NCBI GenBank assembly: GCA_933228675.1
Contig: OW121740.1
Coordinates: 7,443,442 to 7,507,441 of the forward strand
DNA from: Stomorhina lunata
Taxonomy: Eukaryota; Arthropoda; Insecta; Diptera; Rhiniidae
DNA length: 64,000 bases
Reading direction: 5' to 3'
In this document: piece after piece, positions 57,142 through 64,000 of the stretch
Numbering within the stretch: the stretch's first letter is position 1
Layout of the letters: the number at the start of each line of letters is the position of its first letter
The notes under the pieces: model-generated
Told to the model about the DNA's origin: nothing
Databases searched by the model: none
Seen by the model: only the letters and a program-made list of their open reading frames with translations
Made by a program: the position numbers and the translations under genes

Positions 57142-57936
57142 TACTGTTATCTGCGCGCCTCGATCGAATAAGAAATAATATTTCTTCATTATTTCCCCAG
57201 CCAGTTTTAGACTAGAAACTTTTCTTTCTTTTCTTTGCACAGTGGGGTGAATGGTACAGAAAGTGGCGATTAATTCATAAAAGTCGTAATTTTAAAATAT
57301 TGTTATTTTTTAATGATAAATATTAATAAATACATAAAAGCCCAATATTTAAAAGAACAAATTTTGAAAAAAACATAAATTGTTAACCTTTTATGGGCTT
57401 TTTTCTATTTTGGATAAAATGGGCTTATTTGACTATTTTTGCTGTAATTTTGGAATTAAAAAACGATAAATTAATAAATTAAATTGTAAATTAGAGCATA
57501 TTTTATGTGTCTTTAGAAAAAATATTTTTTTTTGTTTAAGTAAATAAAATAAATATTACATATTTGTTTATGTTTAGTTTTAACAAAAAATACGTTTTTT
57601 CAAAATTCATAACTCCAAAGATTTTACTCAAAAAAGTCACATTAGAAAATATTATTATTTTTTATTTATAAATATTTGTAAACACAAAACAAACATTTCA
57701 GAAAATAAACATTAAATAAATATAAAGCTTCTTTATTTTCTTCATTTAGTTATTTATAAAAGCAATATTTACTACATAATCATCATACTTTTAAAATTTC
57801 GCGGAAATGTAATTTTTTGGTCATAATTTGAGGAGGTGCTTGGTAAATTTCACTTATGTTCAAATTTAACAATATCTTAATGCATATTATTGTCCAGTAT
57901 ATAGAGAATGTATACTGGATGTTTTTTTGTATGACA
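57142..57936. other. AT-rich spacer, no gene seen
   Basis: Long T and A runs. CCAGTATA and TATACTGG (57894-57901 and 57911-57918) form a short hairpin just before the next MITE. Confidence 0.45.
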
Positions 57937-58148
57937 TTAACCCTTTCTTTCCCGGGCTCAAAAGTAAAAATTTGGATTTTTTAGTTTTTTATGAAAAAAT
58001 TAAGAATTTATTAGTGAATTTCGGAAAATCATATAAAAATAATTATTTGTATCATTAATTTCATAAAAATAATTATTTGATTATTGTTATATTACCATGA
58101 AAAAAAAAATTAAAAATTTGAGCTTTGCCCCGGGAAAGAAAGGGTTAA
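57937..58148. mobile_element. piggyBac-like MITE, 204 bp between TTAA duplications
   Basis: TTAA at 57937-57940 is followed by CCCTTTCTTTCCCGGG (57941-57956); the exact reverse complement at 58129-58144 is followed by TTAA (58145-58148). A TTAA target duplication with TIRs starting CCC is the hallmark of the piggyBac superfamily. Further inward, TTTGAGC on the right parallels GCTCAAA on the left. There is no transposase frame. Internally ATAAAAATAATTATTTG is directly repeated (near 58033 and 58065). A 89-residue reverse frame overlapping the right end is chance. Confidence 0.88.
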
Positions 58149-59466
58149 AATTATCCAATTTGAAAAAAAGACTCACTATAAATTTTTTATATACTGAGCA
58201 ATAATATTGATTAACAGTTTTATCAAAATTGAACAGAAATAAATTTAATAAGCACTTGTAAAATAAAGACCAAAAAATTAAATTTTTCGCCGAAAATTGG
58301 CGAATTGAAATCGTTGGTACGGCGAAACTGTTAAAGAATTGACCTCCGTTTTTCATTAATTTTATTTTCCTAGTTGTATATTTTTAATTACCGGTGAAAT
58401 AATTTTTATATTCTTATATTTTCTAAGTAAAATTTTCGTAAATATAAAAAATGAGTTTTGAAACCGACTTGTCGGCAACTAGAATTCATTCACAAAAACT
58501 TCCATAACTCAAAAATCGCACTAACGCGCAACAAAATATTTTGGGATTTATAAGCTAAATTAATATATTTTAAGACCATATAATCATTTTTTTTATAATC
58601 ATTTGAAACTCAATGTATATATTAAAATTACCAAATTTTTAGAGCAATTTATTTTTTATTTTTTAAATATTTTTAAAACATTTATTTAAATAAAAAATAT
58701 ATTTTTAAATGCTCATATACCTGAAGTTAACGGTTCCATTAAAAAACTTTTACTTATAAAAGTTTTAATAAAAACTATAATCACTTGAAATATCAAAATT
58801 TTTTCTTTTAATCAATTCGCGCAAAAATAACAAAAATTATTGAACTTTGAGCACACACTGTAAATAAAATAAACTACCAAGAACTTTTATTTTTGCAGTT
58901 AGTGATGTAGAATTTTATCTACTTTCATATGGTACCAAATATGGCTGTGAAAGTTAAAGTTCATCTTTTGAATTAATCGCCATTATTGAAGGCTTTCGCC
59001 CCAAAGTGCGTCCCCTTATAAAAAATCGTTTAAAATTTACGGAATATACGCATTTACGGTCTTATGCAAAAAAATTTAACAACGATTGGTAAACTAAAAT
59101 TAAGCAAAATTCCTTAAAGTATTATCCTAAAACGATTGTTAGCTTAACAAACCGAAGTTAATCTTTTGTTAACATCCCAGCAAAACTTTGGTAATGGCAA
59201 GTACTCTGATAACTGGTTACCTTGTAACGACTACAACATACCATCCGAATAAATAATAAGTTATTACAGAAGAAATTATTTGTAATTAAGATGGTAATTT
59301 AAACTGAATGGCCCCGGTTCAAATCCCACCAAGGGCAACAATTTTTTTTAGTTTTTTTATTAAAAGAGTCTTTTTAAATGATTTTTGAATTTTAACAACT
59401 TACATATTATCTTCTGTAAAAAAAATTTGTAAAACTTTTAATGAAAAAATACCATCATGAGTCAAT
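58149..59466. other. AT-rich DNA with a B-box-like sequence at 59311-59340
   Basis: No gene. At 59311-59340 GGCCCCGGTTCAAATCCCAC then CAAGGGCAAC, followed by a T/A-rich tail, resembles the 3' half of a tRNA (B box GGTTCAAATCC at 59316-59326). The 5' half is not recognisable, so a tRNA-derived SINE remnant is the most I can say. It ends ~120 bp before the retroposon. Confidence 0.4.
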
Positions 59467-59918
59467 TTTGATTATGTAGGGGATGTTGAATACCAAACAC
59501 GATTCTAATTGGTCTTAACTTGGTAAGCCCAACTTATCTGGGTCATCTTTCATCTCAACTGTGGACACACACCTCCTCATGGTATCACCCGGGGAGCTAG
59601 TTTAACACCCATTAATATTGTAAGTTAACATGTTCCGAGAGTTGTCCCATAAGATCGATAAAAATGGGTTAGGATTACGGGCTAGTGACCCTCTCTTGAA
59701 AAAAAATACAATGAAGAGGATAAAATTAGAATTGAAATGTCCCACTACCTAATGTTAGAGGAGGATGTCCGAAACTTCGATAGGAAGACCAAGTAGAGGA
59801 ACATTTTTCAAAGCTTGGCCTATAAAATTGGAGAATATTCGCACAAGATCGAAATCCATGGAATTCTAAAATATGCTCGGACTTTGACCTTAACAGGTTG
59901 TAACATTTAAGTAAGTAA
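59467..59918 (+). mobile_element. Non-autonomous retroposon, copy B, 452 bp
   Basis: Flanked by GAGTCAAT at 59459-59466 and 59919-59926, a probable 8-bp target duplication. Same layout as copy A at 46.2 kb: a 5' module (ATTGGTCTTAAC, AAGCCCAACTTATCTGGGT, CATCTCAACTGTGGACAC, GGTATCACCCGGGG, GGTTAGGATTACGGG), then a decayed LINE tail (GTCCGAAACTTCG, GGAGAATATTCGCAC, TATGCTCGGACTTTGACC) with in-frame stops, ending AACATTTAAGTAAGTAA. It lacks the inverted duplication of copy A. Two copies with matching 5' starts and their own target duplications argue for a real short element, not two random truncations. Confidence 0.8.
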
Positions 59919-60144
59919 GAGTCAATCTTATGTAAAAACTTGTACAAAAAAGAAGATTTAACTTGTTTAAGTTTTGAAATAATTTTAAAAAAGTTTTAAA
60001 ATAATTACAAAAAATCGTATAAAAATATTTTTCCAAAAATTACAACAAAGCAAAAAAAAGCAGGGAAAAACAAAGTTATTTTCACATGATTTTGGATCTA
60101 AAAATAAAAATTGTTTATATTAATTATAAGCTGCTATGTTTTCA

Positions 60145-60235
60145 ACATATGAAGTAGCTCAGTGGAAGAGTCTCTGCCTAGCAGTCGGAGGGTCTGGGTT
60201 CGAGCCCCCATGGGATCATAAAAAAAATTTTGTAT
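60145..60235 (+). other. tRNA-Ala-like sequence with A tail, probable SINE
   Basis: A-box region GTAGCTCAGTGGAAGAG (60154-60170), anticodon-arm-like CTCTG / CGGAG stem enclosing CCTAGCAGT, and B box GGGTTCGAGCCCC (60196-60208), followed by a short A run (60219 on). The AGC in the loop points to tRNA-Ala ancestry. The acceptor stem does not pair and the T-stem pairs only at three positions, so a working tRNA gene is unlikely. The overall order (tRNA head, A-rich tail) fits a SINE. Confidence 0.6.
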
Positions 60236-62716
60236 TTCGTTTAAAAATATATGTTTTTAATAAAATAACAACAAAAAAGTTGTTGCTTTTGTTGTTGTTG
60301 CTTTCAAATTGCTTACCCAAGTCATTACTTTTCTGCAATTGGTAAGTACTTGCCTCCAATGACATCCCCATGTTAATGTAATGACTTAAACAGCGAATGA
60401 GTAAGTAGTTCGTGTTCAATAGTTTAACTGTTTAACTCATTATTTGGTAATGAAAAGTTTTACTGGGATCAAATAATTTAAAGTAGCTGTCTACATAATT
60501 TAAAGCTACGTTAAATATTTTATTGTTTTGACAAATAATGTTTTGTGAAAACTTTTAAAGAAAATATTTAAGTTTTCAGACTTTTCTGATAAAAAATAAT
60601 ATTTTTGCTAAATTTAGTTATCATATTTTTTCTAATTTGCTATTTTTTATAATATAAAAGGTTTCGGGGGTGGGGAATTTATGAAATATAATTTCCATGA
60701 TATTTCATACTCTATTTTACATATTTCATACTAAAATCAAACTTTTCAAAGAAATTAATAATACAAATTCTAATTTTTAACAAAAAACATTATAGTGATG
60801 TATATATACTCAACATGAGTTAAAAGTACTCGATTTTTAAATAATCGGTTTAAACCCTTAGTAAAAATTTGTCTATTTATTATTTTACTGTATTATAAAT
60901 ATGTTTAGTTTATGCTTTTATATAACATAAACATAATTTTACATTAAGAAAAAAAAAAGAAAAATGTTATTTTATATTAAAAACATACAAAACATTATTT
61001 AGAAATTCGACTACCCGGATGAAACAATGAATAATTAATTCGTTGTTTTGTATATTTAACTATAAAGAGACAAGAGAGAACTACGATGTTGCCAGCATTA
61101 ACATGTAAAATTGACTTGACGTATTCATTAGTTAAAGAACTGTTTTTGGATACTATTTTTTAACAATTGTTTGTTAGCCTTAAAGTATTTGGTAACTAAC
61201 GTGTTCTTTAAGCAATAATTAAGATTTTTTTTAACATAAGACCGTTAATATTTTGTACTCTACGATAGTATGATATAACTTTTTTGGCATGATAAGAATA
61301 AGGAAATAATTCGGACATTATGTTGTTAATAAGCAGATAACATTGAAAATTATTACATAAAATGTAATATAACATAAAAATGTTAAAGCATAAATTACAA
61401 GTAAAATTTGTAACAAAATTACAAGTTTCTAAGGGTTGAATTAAAAATATTAAAAACGAAGATGTTCTTCTATTCTCTTCTATATTTCTCTAGCAAAATT
61501 CTCCTCTTCTCTTCGAAATCATAATATTTTTATACTACGTTACATTTGGCACGTACTCCAGAAACGTATTCTCGAATAAATAAATAAATGGGTGCTGCTG
61601 AGTTTTTACCTTCTACGAGTAGATTTTGCCGGTTAGAACGGAATAATTGTTTTGTTTATGTTTAAACGCCCGCAGGTTGCCATAAATTTGAGGAGGGGGG
61701 ATCTGAGGGCTTTTTGCTATGTTTTATTGTGTCATGCTAAAAATCCATTTGATAAGGGAATGTATTCTTTTTGCTCTTCAATTTTGGCCAGGTTCCAAAT
61801 TATTCGTAATTTAAAAAGAGGTAAGTAAGCAAGAAGTGTGCAAAAAAATTCTTAGGAAATTGCTAACAATTTTCATTTTTTTTAACATTAAAGGGAAATT
61901 CTCATGCCACCTAATAAAGATGTAACTATTTTATTGTATGCATTATCATAAAAACCTTTATTGTTATGAAATAATATCAAGAATTTCATGAATTTTTAAA
62001 ATAATGTATGTAGTCATTTGTCCAAAGCCCACGAAGGACACACCCTCTTAGAATATGTGACGCAGTATTTTTAGAGGAAAATTTTTAAAGGGAAAACGTA
62101 GTTTTTATATAGTAAAGAATTACAAGCTCGTGCCAAATGCTTTAGTTGGCTAAGGTCGGCATTTTTTGGCTTTGAAAGTCAAAAGGGTTAATGACCTCAA
62201 ATAAAAATAACTAGTTTTATAACTTTACAATGTCGTTAATATTTAAATACTTAAGTGTGTCAAAATAATATTTTTAAGTCGAAAAATTTTATATAAGAAA
62301 GTTCTAAAACAAAATATTTTCTATATTTTTTTTTATAAAAAAAAGTTTATGCCAACAAATTTTCAATAAAAAAAAAAAATCTAACAAAAAATTGTCCACA
62401 AAAATTTTACTATGAAAAATTTGAAATTAACCAGTTTTTTATAAAAAATTTAAATCGAAAATATTTAAATAAAAAATGAAGAAAGATGAAACTGAAAAAT
62501 GTGTGTGTTTACTTTGTTCAATCGATAATTGAGCTTTTTGATTTACAAACATAATTCGTAATGATTGTGTTTGTAAAATAGGTAATAATGCGAGGTTTTC
62601 CATCTGTCTAAAAGTAGGCATAATCCTCCTAAAAATGATGTCCTAACCAACCAAAATAAAACGCGTCGCGGAATAGGTTGTCCCCACAAATATTTGCTGG
62701 CTTTTATTAATAAATT
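60236..62716. other. AT-rich DNA, no gene seen
   Basis: No supported gene. A GTT-rich microsatellite-like patch lies near 60277-60300 (GTTGTTGCTTTTGTTGTTG). A copy of the dispersed motif, TCTAAAAGTAGGCATAA, is near 62608. The reverse frames at 60216-60419, 62439-62621 and 62543-62782 show no recognisable domain. Confidence 0.5.
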
Positions 62717-62779
62717 GTCTGTTACATTAATAAATAAATGTATTAGGCTAAGATCAAGTGCAAATAATTTTTCTTTTTT
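62717..62779 (+). repeat. Short dispersed repeat (copy 3 of 3)
   Basis: GTCTGTTACATTAATAAATA then AATGTATTAGGCTAAGATC, then GCAAATAATTTTTC. Matches 26418-26470 over its first half and 43470-43513 over its second. It ends exactly where the final AT satellite starts to be recognisable. Confidence 0.65.
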
Positions 62780-62784
62780 CAAAA

Positions 62785-64000
62785 TTTTAAATCGAAAAAT
62801 TACTTAAAAATTGTATCTTTGTTAAAACAAAAATGGTATAAAAGAAATTTCCTTGATAAATTTTTTTTAACAAAACAATTTTTAAAAAGAAAATTTTTCT
62901 TTTAAAATAAAACAAAAACAAACATTTTCATAAAAAAAAATGAAAAACATTTTTTATAAAAAATTTATAAGGATATTTGTTTTTAATTTTCTATAAAATT
63001 TCTATGAAAAATGAAAAATTTTAATAAAAAGAGAAATTTTCTATAAAAAAAAAAAAATTATAACGAAAAGTTTTTACAACATTAATTTTTTTTTTAATGT
63101 TTTTAAATCAAAAATTTTTTTATTAAAAATCATCTTTTATATAAAGAAAATTTTTATACAAAAAATTTTCTATTAAAAATATTTATACAAAAAATTTTTT
63201 ATTTTTTTTTTTTTAGAAAATTTTTTGTATAAAAATTTTTTTATACAAAAAATTTTCTTTTTAAAATTTTTATATAAAAAATTTTCTTTTTAAAATTTTT
63301 GTAACGAAAAATTTGTAATTAAAATGTTTCTACTAAAAGTTTTTATAATGACAAATTTTTCATATTTTTTAACGATTTTTTTTTTATTTTAAATTTTTAT
63401 AACCAAAAATTTTCTATTACAAATTTTTATAACAAAACATTTTATAACAAAAAATTTTCTATTCAAAATTTTTATAACATATACTTTTATATTAAAAATT
63501 TTTATAACAAAAAATTTTATATTAAAAATTTTTGTAACGAAAAATTTTCTATTCAAAATTTTTATAACAAAAAATTTTCTATAAAAAATTTTTGAAACGA
63601 AAAATTTTCTATTCAAAATTTTTTTAATGAAAAATTTTATATTGAAAATTTTTATAACGAAAAATTTTCTATTTAAAATTTTTATAACGAAAAATTTTGT
63701 ATTAAAAATTTTATAAGAAAAAATTTGTGTTAAAAATTTTTATAAGAAAAATTTTGTATTAAAAATAACGAAAAATTTTCTTTTAAAAATTTTTTTTAAT
63801 GGAAAATTTTTTATTCAAATTTTTATAACAAAATATTTTTAAATTCAATTTATAACAAACAAAATTTTATTCAAAATTTTTATAACAAAAAATTTTCAAC
63901 TCCAATTTATAACAAACAATTTTCTATTCAAAATTTTTATAACGAAAAATTTTCCATTAAAAATTTTTATAATTAAAAATTTTCTATTTAAAATATTTCT
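62785..64000. repeat. AT satellite, ~29-bp monomer (TTATAACGAAAAATTTTC), cut by window end
   Basis: Degenerate units at 62785-63160, then clearer tandem units of AAAATTTTTATAACG followed by AAAAATTTTCTATT, ~29 bp, to the window end. It has the same AAAAATTTT framework as the other AT arrays but with TATAACGAAAAA in place of the TATAGAAAAA palindrome. The 75-residue reverse frame 63389-63616 mirrors the repeat. The right boundary is outside the window. Confidence 0.85.

Noticed and set aside
58087..58356. Reverse 89-residue frame
   Set aside because: Runs across the end of the TTAA MITE into flanking AT-rich DNA.
60145..60235. Functional tRNA-Ala gene
   Set aside because: Acceptor stem does not pair and the T-stem is largely unpaired; an A-rich tail follows.
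62439..62782. Two overlapping reverse frames
   Set aside because: They overlap the dispersed ~50-bp repeat and show no recognisable domain.

Overview
This is a eukaryotic, extremely A+T-rich window made almost entirely of non-coding repeat DNA. The transposon families (a DD41D mariner relative of the rosa type, an RTE-like LINE tail, tRNA-like SINE pieces, a TTAA-flanked MITE) and the base composition suggest an insect, most likely a fly with a large repeat-rich genome. The exact taxon is inference. I find no intact host gene. The nearest thing to a protein gene is a broken transposase at 28.1-29.2 kb. The window could be a giant intron, intergenic DNA or heterochromatin; the sequence alone does not decide.

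Layout. 1-600: ATTATAATGC satellite. 1.98-3.75 kb: CTATAGAAA/GATAA satellite with a ~324-bp higher-order repeat. 6.16-6.40 kb: MITE. 6.9-9.65 kb: CTGTTATACTACAAA satellite interrupted at 8.06-8.87 kb by an ATAGAAAAATTTT satellite. 11.17-13.3 kb: GGAAATTTTCC satellite whose monomer changes from 21 to 31 to 32 bp. 14.95-19.1 kb: old 310-340-bp duplications. 20.8-23.7 kb: low-copy repeats, an 18-bp satellite full of ATGACTCAGCA sites, then a diverged ~250-bp repeat carrying paired AGGTCA half-sites. 25.1-27.2 kb: second CTATAGAAA/GATAA satellite. 28.04-29.34 kb: rosa-like transposon. 30.36-32.94 kb: second ATTATAATGC satellite. 34.5-37.8 kb: 31-bp GACCAAAGGAAGACA satellite with a ~1.2-kb higher-order duplication. 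39.1-42.5 and 44.2-45.5 kb: 28-bp ATAGAAAAATTTT satellites. 45.7-60.3 kb: mostly single-copy AT-rich DNA with small transposable elements (two copies of a ~0.45-0.58-kb retroposon, two LINE-tail fragments, a 38-bp LINE insertion with a 15-bp target duplication, a ~1.06-kb TIR element, a TTAA MITE, tRNA-like sequences). 62.8-64.0 kb: another AT satellite running off the end.

How the parts relate. Several satellites share a palindromic core, TTTCTATAGAAA or TTTTTATAGAAAAA, joined to different linkers, so they look like modular derivatives of one ancestor. Most monomers are 28-32 bp, with one at 21 bp, close to whole DNA helical turns. The long lysine/phenylalanine/isoleucine- or MTQQF-rich open frames are products of these periods and are not annotated as genes. 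The signals I would follow first are the ATGACTCAGCA satellite, the AGGTCA-pair repeat, the retroposon with a 137-bp perfect inverted duplication, and the shared palindromic satellite core.
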